DNA from: Polytrichum commune
Taxonomy: Eukaryota; Streptophyta; Polytrichopsida; Polytrichales; Polytrichaceae
Assembly (NCBI GenBank): GCA_950295325.1
Contig: OX485806.1
Span: forward strand, 23,190,001-23,254,000
Reading direction: 5' to 3'
Length of the DNA: 64,000 nt
Shown here: positions 1 to 11,192 of the stretch, in pieces
Numbering within the stretch: position 1 is the stretch's first letter
Layout: the number at the start of each line of letters is the position of its first letter
Position numbers and translations under genes: made by a program
Notes under the pieces: generated by a model
The model's database searches: none
What the model was told of the DNA's origin: nothing
The model's input: the letters and a program-made list of their open reading frames with translations, nothing else

Positions 1-350
1 ACTTCTCCTAGGATATTAAGCAATTAGCACAAGATGGTTAGTAAATCCAAATCGAAGCTAGAACTACTTTTCTCATGATTTTCAAAGCTCATATGAACAT
101 TCTATTCATTGTCAAATTGAAGATTCTAGTGCGCATTCTTTAGTTGTCGTGTAGGTTAGGTTCCTCCAATTATGTTGACCATTTTAGCTTGAAATGGTTG
201 TTAGATTTTGATCATGCAAATCAATCACTTTCAACCACATGTCTTTTTGGTATATGTTTTTGGAGCCACACCAAACGACATACCACTAAATATATATAGG
301 TGTTTGATTAAGAGAAGTGACCGAGTAAGGGTTTTCTACCTTACTTGGAT
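1..350 (+). repeat. Repeat family A, copy 1 (left end cut by window)
   Basis: The family has a fixed order: CCACTTCTCCTAGGATAT, GATTAGTACAAGATGGTTAG, CAAATCCAAATCGAGGCC, GAGCTTGTATGAATATC, CATTGTCAAAGTGAAGATTC, GTGCTCATTAAATGGTC, ATAGGTCCC, GAACCTAGAATGGTTATCAT, TCTCTTTCAAACACATGTCT, TTGGAGCCACACC, ATACCACTCAAATATAGGTG, GAGTAAGGGTTGTCTACCTT. Complete copies are ~390 bp and carry short inverted ends (TAAGGTAGA). This copy begins inside the family and runs to the closing block. Confidence 0.8.
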
Positions 351-507
351 TCGCAAGGTTGAAATTTATGTGCGTTTGCAAATTATGTAAAGAAGCTAGG
401 AACAATCCCAAAGAGTTGTCATAGAGCTAATCTCAAATTATTAAGAATAATCAAAGTCCACTCATAGCAGATCATATGAAGGTCGCATAAGTCTCCGCCA
501 AAAAAAT

Positions 508-645
508 TATGGCTATTGAACCTAGAATGGTTTAACAAATTTTGAGCATGTAGTGAAATCTCTTTTAAACACGTCTTTTTGGTGTCCATCCTTAGATCCA
601 CTTTTGACCATATACCACTCACATAGAGCTATCCAAATTTCAGAG
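508..645 (+). repeat. Family A fragment (second half)
   Basis: TGAACCTAGAATGGTTTAAC, TTTTGAGCATGTAGTGAAAT, AAACACGTCTTTTTGGTGTC and CATATACCACTCACAT fit the second half of family A. The first half is absent or has drifted. Confidence 0.6.
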
Positions 646-649
646 GTGT

Positions 650-1487
650 TGGATTAAAACACGTACACTACTTTAGTAGTTCATGAAATTTGTGTGTTTC
701 TCCGTAGCAATTGAATTCAATGGGAGGGAGACATTGAGTTATGGGAAAATGTCTTGTAAAAGTCATGGATGATTGTTTTCCTATTTTTGCTTTGATTCCA
801 TTCTACCTACTTTATGCCTTGGTAATATGTTTCTCATCGCTCATGTAGGTGCTTAGTGGGAATACTACACTACTAAGATTGTGAGGCCAAGAACACACCT
901 CCCATTTGACATGGGCAGTCATTATGACTAGCCCCATTTACATGTGTCAAGTCCAATCTATGCAATTTTTTTGATTGCACAAGACATGTTCTCTCTTCAT
1001 TCGTAATGTGTGATATAAGCTTCCGAATGATCATGCTTTTAGTGCATTGAAAGCCATTACACATGTGCATCATATTGTTCTCAATTTTATTCAACTATCA
1101 TGTTAACATGTCCAAGTCTTACTCGTCACTCTTGAGCCCAAAATTCTCCTAGCCTTGGAATTCCAGTAGAACACTAGAGGTGCATTGTCAAATGTTTTCA
1201 TAAACAATTGTAATGGATTTGACAAGTGCACAAATTTTTAAATCGCCATTCTAGGCTCAAATGTTGACATAATTTGGAGAGCCTATATGATCACTTGATG
1301 AGAAAGGTAATCATCATTATGACCTCGTATAAGTTCTACATCCCAACTCGTTTCTAAAACTCGAATTAACAATTTGCATGATTTTGCAATTACTAGCCAA
1401 ATGAGACATTCCCCGATTCAATCCAACAGTCAAAATTGTTGTTGGAGTTAAAAGTGCCCCCAATAGGGGTATTTATAGTAATTGAGG
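650..1487. other. Intergenic, nothing recognised
   Basis: AT-rich DNA with only short chance ORFs; no repeat family of this window was matched. Confidence 0.5.
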
Positions 1488-1885
1488 GCCGAGTGATCTT
1501 AAAGTAACACCATCCTTTTAGTGATACTTATTTTTCATCCTTAAAACCATCAACAAGTGAGTGCAACAGCTGTCTTTAAGAGCCACTATTAAAAATGATT
1601 GATCATATGCGACATTTAAAAGTACAAAATAGCACCACTTTGGCCAATCATAGTGGAGGTGTAAGAAGGATGTAGCAACGCTTTAAGGAGAACACCACCT
1701 TTTTCCAATGAGAATGGTTATTTTAGGCTCTATTTGTCCAATGAGGTGGTGGAAGAAATGTTGCACAAAAGGGTACAACACCTCCATTTAATAGAAGAAC
1801 ACTCACCTACAAACAAGGTTGAGTTAGTGACGATTCTCACATGACAATCCAACATTGATAGACCCCCCCCCTCCCAAATTAAAGA
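1488..1885 (+). repeat. Repeat family F, copy 1 (without SINE)
   Basis: CTTAAAGTAACACCATCCTT, TAGCACCACTTTGGCCAATC, GAAGGATGTAGCAACGCTTT, AAGGAGAACACCA, CATTTAATAGAAGAACACTC and GACAATCCAACATTGAT are in the same order as at 53966-54645. This copy shows the uninterrupted site where the other carries a SINE. Confidence 0.75.
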
Positions 1886-1929
1886 CTCATTCTTTGAAAC
1901 AACTTTGCACAATTTTGTAAGTTGCATAC

Positions 1930-2855
1930 AAATCTACTGGTTTTTGTGTGTTCTTATGTAGAGAGTCCGTAGTCTTGCATGTATGTGCAATTTTTTCAAG
2001 CTACTAGAGATTATGTGTAAAGTCTTGGCATCAAACCCTCATTGCGTTGGTTATAAGTGACTTTGAGAGGTTATGCATAAAGCCACCCAAATTTTCTTAG
2101 TGCTTAAATTAACCTTACTCAGAAAGTGGTGTCAGGCTATTAAGAACCAACCTTCTAGTTAATCCTACTAGGATGGGTGGCCCTAGCTAACCTTGAATAG
2201 ATCGATCCGGGATTTAGGACGACAACTCCCACGACAACTTACCCTATTTTAGATCCTAAAGGTCTCTCAAAAATTATGGGTTGACAAAAAAAATCCAAAA
2301 ACTTTCACCCAACTTTCAAAATAAATTCAGACACACAACGAACAAACGAGCTCTTAATAGAAAGTTGCCACATAGAAGTCTCAAACCCACGGCTTCCTTC
2401 ATACCTCTTTGAGGCACTTTACAAGTAACTCCATTTAACCCTTAAAGGACAATGTTGCCCCACGGGCTTGGTATTATTTTGGGAGAATCTTATTCAAAAC
2501 TTCTACTCCATTGCACCAAATGGGGTTTTTAGAATTCCAAATCGAGCGCCTTAGCAATATCTATACTTCTTTATAATAGAGCCTATGTAAATTAATTGGT
2601 TAATCATGCTTTAAATGAATTTTAAAAGATATTTTGGGTGTGGTATCGGGAAAGCATATGTCCTTTAAGGGTTAACATGCTTGAAAGTGCAAAAGTTTGT
2701 GGAAGTGTCACTTTTAGGCTCGGTCACCTTCAGTCATTTGAGGTCCTTAGAGTCCAATGGACAAGGAAGCATTCAATGAATTTGGCACCTTCCCCCTTCA
2801 CTGCACTCTTTTTGTGAAGGGAGAAATAATAATAACAATAATAATAATAACTACG
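1930..2855. other. Intergenic, nothing recognised
   Basis: No gene or known repeat seen. The block TTTAAGGGTTAACATGCTTG near 2660 and AACCCTTAAAGGACAATG near 2437 form a weak inverse pair. Confidence 0.4.
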
Positions 2856-2857
2856 TA

Positions 2858-2897
<40 letters not shown>
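2858..2897. repeat. (TAG)n microsatellite
   Basis: About 13 TAG units, next to a shorter (AAT)n tract at 2826-2850. Confidence 0.95.
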
Positions 2898-2898
<1 letters not shown>

Positions 2899-3127
2899 TC
2901 CTCTACGGCTTGCTTGACATGAAGATCACATGCTTGACAAGGGAGGCTCTTTCTAGTTCCAATCAGTCTATGAAGGGAGGCTCTTTCTGATTTCCAATAG
3001 TCTATCGATGAACGGGAGAACGTAGATGAACCGCTTGAGTTCGGGAATCAAAACTTCAGGAAAATTACCGGTCATTTTGAATAATTTATAGAATATACCT
3101 CAATTTCATAAATAAACATTTGAATGA

Positions 3128-3957
3128 CATTAACATCATAACATTGTTCAAATCCATAACAGTGTTCCATGGGACTAACAGTAATCCATGGAATATTCTC
3201 CACGTTCAGTTTGAATCAGCGTCCAACAAGAGCCTAAGGCTAGTACAAATGCAGCCTACAAAATTTGTGACTTAGCCTATAAAATTTTGAAAGTGTAGGA
3301 CAAAGAGCCTATGGACAATTTTAAAACATAGGATATCAACCTATGTGATAAAAGACATGTAGGAAATTTTGCCTACAAATTTTTTAAAAGAGAGGATTTT
3401 AGCCATTCATCCTTCTTCAAATTGGGAAATTAATTGGCCTAAGTACATATCTTTAGGCTATATCTTGCAGGAAGAGTAGAGGTTGAATCAAAAGATGGTG
3501 AGGACTTTCACCCTTAAACTCATTTGAATTTTAGCAACCTTTCATAACTTATAATCAACTCTTTAAAAAAGAGTTGATTAATCCTTGGCCTTCAAACGTG
3601 GTGAAGGGCTTAGCCAGGTTCAATTCCTGCCAAGGATACCACTTAGTACTCAAATTTTGAATTTAAAACCTACAACATTAAAAGATATGAAGGATTTTAA
3701 CCTTCTAAAAAATAGTTTTGAAGGCAATTGGCGGGTAACTTAAAAACTCAAAAGGTTTTCAACTTACAAAAATTTGATATTGTAGGATGCAACCTATGCC
3801 ATGAGGGAAATAGCCTATGCCTTTTAAAGAGGTAGGCAATTAACCTTAATAACTTCAAAAACTTTTCGGACGTTGGTCTGAATTAAGAACATTATGTGGA
3901 ATATTGTGAGTCATGCAGAACGTTGTTATGGATATGAATAATGTTATGATGTAAATG
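3128..3957. mobile_element. DNA element with ~90-bp terminal inverted repeats, inserted in a family B repeat
   Basis: Left end CATTAACATCATAACATT and right end (reverse complement) CATTTACATCATAACATT continue as inverted repeats for about 90 bp, through AATCCATAACA or ATATCCATAACA and CAACGTCC. The family B sequence continues on both sides, so the insertion site is visible. Long TIRs are seen in Mutator-like and foldback elements, but no clear target duplication was found. The interior has no ORF and includes a short tRNA-like segment (3582-3636) shared with the region at 22440-22930. Confidence 0.75.
3582..3636 (+). other. Short tRNA-like segment inside the long-TIR element
   Basis: A 55-nt stretch opens TCCTTGG and closes CCAAGGA (a 7-bp acceptor-like stem). 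It contains an A-box-like TGGCCTTCAAACG and a B-box-like GGTTCAATTCC. There is room for D- and T-arms but none for an anticodon arm. A close copy lies at 22582-22631. It is probably a fossil tRNA-derived piece rather than a working tRNA gene. Confidence 0.5.
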
Positions 3958-4153
3958 GTTGGACTTGAAACACTAGGGTATCAACCGATTATGCCCAAAA
4001 TTCCCCTGGACACTATAATCTATCTAAAATTGTATTCTATTGTATTATATGTTGTTTGAAACTAGAGGAAGAGTGTTGTTGGGATGTGCCCGCCGTGGTG
4101 GGTGAGGAGGGAGAAAACGACTATCCTTGTATTGTGACATGTCAAGATTGAAG

Positions 4154-4542
4154 TAAGGTAGATGGGTCTTGAATTGTTACTTTCACCAACCATCCCACTT
4201 TCTCCTAGGATATGAATCACTCGATCGGTATAAGAAGGTTAGCAAATGCTAATCGAGGCCGTAGCCACTTCCCTCTTGACTTTCAGACCGTGTGTGAACA
4301 TCTTATATCTTATTTGTTATCAAAGTGAAGAGTCTCGTGTTTATTAAGTAAGCACGTAGGTCCCTCCGTTTTATTTCCAATAAATTGAGCACAGAATGGT
4401 TATCATGTTTTGTTCAAACGTTTTGATCTCTTTCAAAGACATGTCTTTTTAGTGTCCGTTCTTGGAGCCACACCAAATCATATACCACTCAAATATAAGT
4501 GTCAATATAAGAAAAGTAACCAATTAAGGGTTGTCTACCTTA
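4154..4542 (+). repeat. Family A, full copy with both inverted ends
   Basis: Begins TAAGGTAGATGGGTCTTGAA and ends GGGTTGTCTACCTTA, giving 389 bp with 9-bp inverted ends. All internal blocks are present in order. No clear target duplication beside the ends. Confidence 0.8.
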
Positions 4543-4591
4543 AGTAGCAGAATTAGTTTGGGTTGTGATCCGCAACATTTGAGGTACGAGC

Positions 4592-4617
4592 GAGAGAGAG
4601 AGAGAGAGAGAGAGAGA
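4592..4617. repeat. (GA)n microsatellite
   Basis: Thirteen GA units in otherwise unique DNA. Confidence 0.95.
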
Positions 4618-4739
4618 TGTCTCTTTGGTCACGTGGTCCAAGTGCAAATTTATGATTACACTACACTCCCACTACATTTGTTTTTTCTAGTATTTAGTGT
4701 CACCAACGCAATAGCATCACGCTTACCCTAGTATGAGAC

Positions 4740-5150
4740 CTATGTGTAAGTTACACTTCATCATTAGTGTAACTATGTGACACTTGGCATTAGCGCGATT
4801 ACTAATATCTTGGCATTAGTATGCTCAACAACATTATTGAGGTCTATACCTACTAGGTTACACAACAATCAACATGTTGACCTTAGTTATAACATGTGAC
4901 ACTTGGTGTTAGTATGCTCAATAACATCCTCCTCTTGCATGCTAAAACAAAAGACTTTCATCTCGATCACTCCGTGAATGTGTTATGCTAAAATTCATAT
5001 TGCAACTAATTATCCACTTCAAAAAGTTGCTTATGTTGGCAGATAATATCATGTTGACAGATAGTTTCATATTGACAATTAGTGGATGTGACATTTCCAG
5101 GCCTCTAAACACCTAGTTCAGGCCCTACGCAAGTAGTGTACACATGACAC
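4740..5150 (+). repeat. Repeat family E, copy 1
   Basis: GTTGACCTTAGTTATAACAT, TTGCATGCTAAAACAAAAGA, TTTCATCTCGATCACTCC, GACAATTAGTGGATGTGACA and GCAAGTAGTGTACACATGAC recur in diverged form at 20860-21060 and 21525-21615. It sits just outside the family C element at 5150-5592. Confidence 0.5.
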
Positions 5151-5592
5151 TAAATACCACAAACAATGGACTAACTAAATATTGTGTATAGTGTCATATG
5201 GCATCATATGTCACCGTGGCAACTTTTCCAGTGACAAATATTTATGATTTTTTTTTTAACAAACGTTGTCATCCCAAGTCACTTTTTTAGTTCATCCAAA
5301 TGCCAAATATTGGAACATAGTTTGGTATATTTTGCATCCTAACAATTATGTAACGAAATATTGTCACGACATATTGAAATTTGGATGAAAAATCACTTAC
5401 TACTAAGTGATGGTGATTGCAACGTTGCAAATCTATAATGCCCAAATGTCTTCCCAAGGAATGACAAATAATGTTAGGCTACATGCAGTGTTGGTGACAT
5501 TAATTATTCCACAAGCGGTTTACATTTAGTATTGAGCAAGACAAATGTAATTGGTGACACTATATACAACATATTTAGTGTAGTGCAAGGGA
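5150..5592 (-). mobile_element. Family C element (CACTA-like ends), copy 1
   Basis: On the minus strand it begins CACTACACTAAATATGTTGT, followed by a family-wide order: CACCAATT, TTGTCTTGCTCAATACTAA, TGTAAACCG, CACCAACACT, ATTATTTGTCATTCCTTG, GTTGCAATCACCATCACTTA, TTTTTCATCCAAATTTCAA, ATTGTCGTGACAATATTTCG. The other end near 5155 carries GACACTAAATACCA. The start CACTA would fit CACTA/EnSpm ends, but a 3-bp duplication was not confirmed. No transposase. Confidence 0.7.
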
Positions 5593-5742
5593 GAAGTCCT
5601 CTTAATGAAGAAGGTCGCTCTCATGGACTGTCCACACATCTACCTTCCGTTCCTCAAGATCCAAGTGTTTGCAGTGACTACCTAACCTACTAGGTGGTTG
5701 CTTTCCATTACCAGACATCTCAATGTTGTGACAAGCAGCTTA

Positions 5743-5905
5743 TAGTACGTCCACCCACACCTACTGATGCGGGCCACCAGTGAACAGTTCCTACTAACAT
5801 GGATCACTTTTAGAGTTAGTTTAGCCAGTGAGAGCCACTGAATGTAACTAGTGATGGTAGGAACCGTTCACAAGTGACCCGCACCAATAAGTGTGGGTGG
5901 ACTAT
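5743..5905. mobile_element. Foldback MITE, GTCCACCCACAC family
   Basis: Inverted arms of ~60 bp: GTCCACCCACACCTACTGAT, GCGGGCCACCAGTGAACAG and TTCCTAC at left, with the inverse of GTCCACCCACACTTATTGGT, GCGGGTCACTTGTGAACGG and TTCCTACC at right. A ~50-bp loop joins them. An RNA copy would form one long hairpin of small-RNA-precursor shape. Confidence 0.8.
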
Positions 5906-6368
5906 CACTCAACCAATCACTACAGACTACTATCCACATGTTGGGTTCAAGTTCACCTCCAAATGGTGTTTGCATTTCCTCCTCATGATTCACATGGTTA
6001 AATAAACCAACCACCAATAAGATTTTATTTTTTTATTTTTTTGAATCTCCCCCATTTTTTTAATGGTTGTATATATCGTAATTAAAACCATCTCTCATTG
6101 GGACCACTCTTGGTAAGAAATCGAGGGATGGTGGAGTGGCGATGCAAGTCACCTCATTGATTGCTTTGTCGCTTGGCTTGAAGTTGCGGCAAATATGGTT
6201 GGGAGCTGGTCAAAGTTTCCCTTCTTAAAAAGCTGAGAATCTCACCCCCAAAGGCCACTGCAACCACCCGACTCTCACTTACACTCAACATCCTTTTTTG
6301 GCGCAAACAAAAGGACCGCATGCACCTCCGTTCTCGCAATAGTAATAATTTGGCAGCTTTTGGCAAAG

Positions 6369-6775
6369 GCTTTAAAGATAGACGGGGCTTTAAATGGTTA
6401 CTCTTTTTCCAACTAGCTAGCCCACCTCTCTTAATTAGGACATGAATCACGTGATTAGTACGAGATGCTTAGCAAATCCAAATTGAGACCGTAGCCATTT
6501 CCTTCACGAATATCGGAGGCTTGTATGGATGCTCTATTCATTACCAAAGTGAAGATTCCATGCTCGTTAACTGGTCATATAGGTCTCCTCCCTCTCATCC
6601 CAATTATGTTGAACATCGAGTCTAGAATGGTTATCATGCTTTGAGCATGCAGTCAATCTCTTTCAAACACATGTTTTTTGGGATTCCGTTTTTGGAGGCA
6701 CGCCTAACCACGTACCACTCAAATATCGGTGTCCTAGTAAGAAAATTAACCGAGTAAGGGTTGTCTTACCTTAGT
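6369..6775 (+). repeat. Family A, full-length copy
   Basis: From TTAAAGATAGACGGGGCTTT through GCCCACCTCTCTTAATTAGG, CGTGATTAGTACGAGATGCT and ATTACCAAAGTGAAGATTCC to GTTGTCTTACCTTA. The TIRs are degraded. Confidence 0.8.
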
Positions 6776-7972
6776 TATCTTGCTCTTAAGATAGATGGTC
6801 TGAGTTTGGTTTCACATCACCTATCGAGGGAATTAATAGTAACGTGACCCTAAGTATGTTGGGTTGTTGTTTCACCCCGATTTTAAGCACACTAGATTAA
6901 GTCAAGATCTCATAGCCGGATTCAAGAGTTTTTTTCTAGTACAAAATGTAAATCTTGGGCTTTGGAAGAGTAATCAATGTTTTCACCCTCCCCCTCCCCC
7001 CAAGTTGCCCTCCCCTACAATAGGTGTCATGAAGGGGTCGTGAACAATCATCTGGAACGATCCTCATCGATGTTACCAAAGGAAATATGGTCCAGTAAAA
7101 ACATGTATGTCAATGCTTTATGATCAACTTATTTCCACTAACATAACAATAAGCAACCCTTATCAAAGGTCTCTCTAGAAAGTCAATTAGAGGGTGAATA
7201 ATAATAATTATTATTATTATTATTATTATAAATGCATCCCACGTGTTGGGGGAACTATATAAGTAAACACTTGCTCACACAATTTCTCTTCCTTCTTTGT
7301 TTCACCGGTGTTTAGTCTTGAGTTTGGTTGCTATCTCTTGAGAACATGGAAGTTGAGCCCGGGAATTCCTTACGAGCCACAAGGAAGCTATGAGATTGAT
7401 GGGTGTGGCATGTTTGGATGCAAAGTATACATTTCAACCAAAGAGTCTCCAGCTAAAGCACCAAAGACAATGCACACCTCCAAATACTAGATGGTGGCTC
7501 TTGTCCTTTTGAGGATGGTCTTATTGTGTGTTTTTATTTTCACAAGGGGAAAGAAATTAAAAATTAAAAATTAAAAAAATAACATTAAAAAAACATGCAT
7601 ATCATTACCAACTTAACACCAAATTTAATTCTCCCTAACATCTTCATGAAATTATCTAGACATTAAACCATATTCAAGATTTTTAATTCTAATGATGGAG
7701 TCAAGTCATCCCCCAAGAGATGTTGATGATATAACACAATAGATTATGTTCATCATCTTAGGTAAGATTGGCCGAGACCCATCTCAAAGAGCAAGACACC
7801 TACACCAGTATATACAATTACATTGCCCAGCACTAATCTACTACCACTCCACACTATTTTAAACATTTATCACCGCAACAACAAAATACAAGAATCGTTG
7901 TTTTTATTCATTACAATCGCTACTATACAGATGAATAAGACTTTAGAAGTTTTTGTAATACGGTTTCAACAA

Positions 7973-8099
7973 GTCCGAGATGACCCTAAACTGCTGGATG
8001 ATAATGGTGAGGTACCCTAAGCCGAACGGAGTGGCTGGCGGTTCGATTCCCGGCCGTGACATCGTCTCTCTACTTGACGGAAAAACTAGCCAGGTGGTC
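7973..8099 (+). mobile_element. SINE, copy 1, head portion
   Basis: It holds the SINE head (TCCGAGATGACCCTAAACTG), the perfect B box GGTTCGATTCC (8040-8050) and the start of the body (CTACTTGACGGAAAAACTAG). It stops where the hAT-like MITE at 8100 begins. After the MITE only the duplicated AGGTGGTC continues clearly, so the SINE body is interrupted or lost. Confidence 0.75.
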
Positions 8100-8509
8100 C
8101 ACGGGGAGGTCACTTCATTGTCAAGTTGACACCACGTGCGGACAAAGTTTGCTACCCCTATATTACATGCCATATATAATTTTAAAATTTATGATATTTT
8201 TTCTACATATACATAACCATTGATAGTATCTTTTGTATACATTTTTGAAAATTTTAGTCATCTTTGTTTTTTTTAGTAATTGTTTTAGTTCAATTCTGTG
8301 TCATTCTAGTTAGAAATGGTATGTTTTATGAAAAAAACAAATCATCAAATTTAGTTACCACTTTTGACTATGTCATAGGTACTGTGTATATCTACTCATG
8401 AAAACAATTTGATAAAATTTTGACCCATTTTGGTGGTGCAACTTACCAAAAGAAGATTTTTTTTGGTCGCACGTGGTGTTCAACTTGACAATGGAGTGAT
8501 CTACCCGTG
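8100..8509. mobile_element. hAT-like MITE, family E1, with perfect 8-bp target duplication
   Basis: Terminal inverted repeats of about 40 bp begin CACGGG(G/T)AG and continue CATTGTCAAGTTGA and CACCACGTGCG. The flanks are AGGTGGTC on both sides (8092-8099, 8510-8517). An 8-bp duplication and a CA-G-G start fit the hAT superfamily. The 410-bp interior is AT-rich and non-coding. It lies directly downstream of a SINE head (7973-8099). A second copy is at 10766-11183. Confidence 0.9.
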
Positions 8510-9137
8510 AGGTGGTCAAACGCCTCCTGTGTTCCAAAAAACAATAAGAATAACAATGATATGATTTTGACCCAAGGTAATTTGCATGGGTAAAAGGGCA
8601 ACTCTATTCACAAAGGCAACCCTAATTACACATAATAAGCTTATGAGAGTGTCGCCGGCCTTGGCTGCACCTTCATGGAATATTATGTGAGTATCAATTT
8701 TTCCAACTTGGGGACGAAGAAATCCTCCTATTCAATAATGTTTCGTGTTTGCTGTTGAATCAATCGTGTGTGGACGAATGGGAACCATTGTGCCTGGGTT
8801 TGAAGTTATGGCCACTCAATAAATTATATTACAGCTTCAGAAATCGTACTCTTGGAATATATCGGTACCACTGTGAAATGTGAAACACAAGATTCGGTTC
8901 AACAAACGCCAACATTGAAATCAAACATGTTGTTGATGCCTTTGCTTGAAACACAAGTTGTTGTTGCTAATTCTCGTGTTGAGGAATCATGACTTCTACA
9001 CATGTGTGGTGGAAGATAGATAGACTCCACATAAGGTACTTAAGGGTGAGTTTCCATGTAGGCTGCTCGCCCACCAAATTCTAGTGGGAATAAGGACAAC
9101 CTCGCCCGAATGTAGATGGAATATGATGGGGTAGGGT

Positions 9138-9405
9138 TAGTATATGTCAACTACGCTAATTATGGTATCTAGGGTCACCGGTTCTAATTGTAAACTGCGG
9201 TGTAGTGTCACCAAGACTCAAAGTCCAATCATCCATGATGTTATTCATCACAAGTTGTTGACAAGAGAAGGCACGGTTTTGGCCATTGGATGAACTCATC
9301 CATCGTCCATGACAATATTTGTAAATTTATTCATGAGTGTCCTCCGAAAAGTTACCATATGATACTAAATATTCTATTCGGTGTAGCTACTCTCATCTTC
9401 TCAAA
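9138..9405 (+). mobile_element. Family C fragment
   Basis: GGGTCACCGGTTCTAATTGT, AAACTGCGGTGTAGTGTCAC, CATCACAAGTTGTTGACAAG and TACCATATGATACTAAATAT match family C in order. The interior has a large deletion relative to the full copies. Confidence 0.6.
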
Positions 9406-9654
9406 TCTAGACCCACCTACTAGACCTTCTCCTCCTAAACCCAATCTTTAATCCTTTGGTGACCAGCACTTGTAGGTTAAAAAGTGTTGTAGTGAACGCA
9501 AGGAAGTCTAGCGGCCCATGTCCACGGCCCTCCACATTCTAATACGTCACCCGAATGTGATTGGTGGGCAACTTGTGTTTAACTGCATGAGAACACCTCC
9601 AACTCATTATTACCTAGACTCTAGTGGGCAAAAAGCCTACATGGGAACTCACCC

Positions 9655-9797
9655 TTAGATGGGTCTTAAATGGTTACTTCTTTCTGACTAGCCCACTTCT
9701 CCTAGGATACCAAACATGTGATAGTAACAAGATGGTTAGCATGATTAGTAAAATGATTGAGGCCGTAGCTACTTTCCTCATCATTTTTGAAGCTCAT

Positions 9798-9802
<5 letters not shown>
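9655..9802 (+). repeat. Family A, first half, cut off at a GA microsatellite
   Basis: GATGGGTCTTAAATGGTTAC, CCCACTTCTCCTAGGATACC and GAGGCCGTAGCTACTTTCCT match. At GAAGCTCATACGAA the family sequence stops and (GA)14 follows at 9802-9832; the second half is missing. Confidence 0.7.

Positions 9803-9832
<30 letters not shown>
9802..9832. repeat. (GA)n microsatellite at a family A break
   Basis: About 15 GA units exactly where the family A copy stops. Confidence 0.95.
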
Positions 9833-9835
<3 letters not shown>

Positions 9836-10765
9836 CTTGAATAGATCTAAGCTTAGTTTCAAGCATAGTCCTTTCTTAATACACCCTCTTATTTAGAAGC
9901 CACACCATTCTTCTACATATCTATGTACCTCTCAAAAACTCGGGAGGGTGGGTGGGACCAAATCCCATGAACATATCATTGCAAAACCATCCCTATGCCT
10001 TCGTCAATATTACATCTTGGTAGACATCTAAGACATTACAACCTTTGAGCATCCACACTCCATAAGTTGCATTCTTGGTGCCCTTAAACCATTTGTTGCA
10101 AACTATACCCATTGCTTACATCGTCAAAATTCAATAAACTATCTAAGACATGTTCAAATCATACTTCAAAGTTCAATCACATACCAAAAAATGCTATGTA
10201 TTCCTCATTATTTTGTAGGATACCTAAGCATCATATACACATTGTTTTTTGATGATATTCAAAACCTAAGGTTGTTGTCAAGTTTGTGATGGGTCTGCCT
10301 CACATGTGCCCATGCCATCAACCAAATCCAAAGAGAGGGTCAGTAACGTACACAAGGTGAATAACAACATAACCCAATTGTTATCTATGTCACACAATCA
10401 ATTATGGCATAATCATACATTTTGTATCAATGCATACCCAATACTACCATTGAGTATTCTACATGTTCCTTAGCCATTTCAGACTTGAGTGACCAAAACT
10501 TGCAGTGGTTACCATACACTTCCCACAAGTCCACAAACTTTACACTAATCCATGAATTTACGTAGGGTAAGTTGCTAATGTAGCTTAACCTTGGAAAGGA
10601 GGTTCTCATGTCTCCTTTCACTTAATATAGGATTAGGTAACATCCTTGTCCATAGATGCATAGTGCCGGATCTATGGTGGATACTTTCTAGATAAAACTT
10701 TTCAAACCCTAAAGTAAATAGTCTTTTAGGGTTATATTTTATTGTTTGTGCAAGTCATTTATGGC

Positions 10766-11183
10766 CATAGGGAGGTCACTCCATTGTCAAGTTGAACACC
10801 ACGTGCGAACAAAGTTTGCTACCCCTATATTACATGCCATAGATAATTTTAAAATTTATGATAATTTTTCTGCATATACATAACCATTGGCAGTATCTTT
10901 TGTATTTTATTTTATTTTTGTCATCTTTATTTTTGTAGTAATTTTTTTAGTTCAATTCTGCGTCATTCTAGTTAGAACGGTATGTTTTATTTTTAAAAAA
11001 CAAATCAAGAAATTTAGTTACTAATTTTTACTATGTAATAAATACCGTGTATATCTACTCATGGAAAAAAAATTGATAGAATTTTGACCCATTTTGGTGA
11101 TGCTTTATGTAAGAAGTAGGATTTTTCACATGTAAAGTGTTTGCACATGATTGTTCAACTTTATTATGGAGTGACCTCCCTGT
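10766..11183. mobile_element. Second copy of the hAT-like MITE E1
   Basis: Same interior as 8100-8509 in the same orientation (GTTTGCTACCCCTATATTAC, TTCAATTCTG(T/C)GTCATTC, TATCTACTCATG). The left TIR contains GGGAGGTCACTCCATTG and the right end has the inverse of GGGAGGTCACTCCAT. The sequence ATTTATGGC stands on both sides (10757-10765 and 11184-11192), an 8-9 bp target duplication. The right end has drifted more than the left. Confidence 0.9.
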
Positions 11184-11192
11184 ATTTATGGC

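Larger units (their letters stand above)
3003..4018 (+). repeat. Repeat family B, copy 1, split by the long-TIR element
   Basis: Family B order: GAACGGGAGAACCG, GAACCGGTTGAGTTTGA, ACCGGTTGAAGTTCAAGACT, TTACCGACCATTTTAGAGGA, ATAGAACATACCCC, TAAAGAAAAACCAAAAGATG, TGTAACCGGTTGGACTTGG, AAACACTGGGATTTTGACCG, TTATGCCCAAAA. Here the first part lies at 3003-3120 and the last at 3955-4018, with the insertion between. Confidence 0.7.

Noticed and set aside
8039-8051. tRNA gene suggested by a perfect B box
   Set aside because: The surroundings do not form a cloverleaf and recur with a tail and target duplications, so it is a SINE head.
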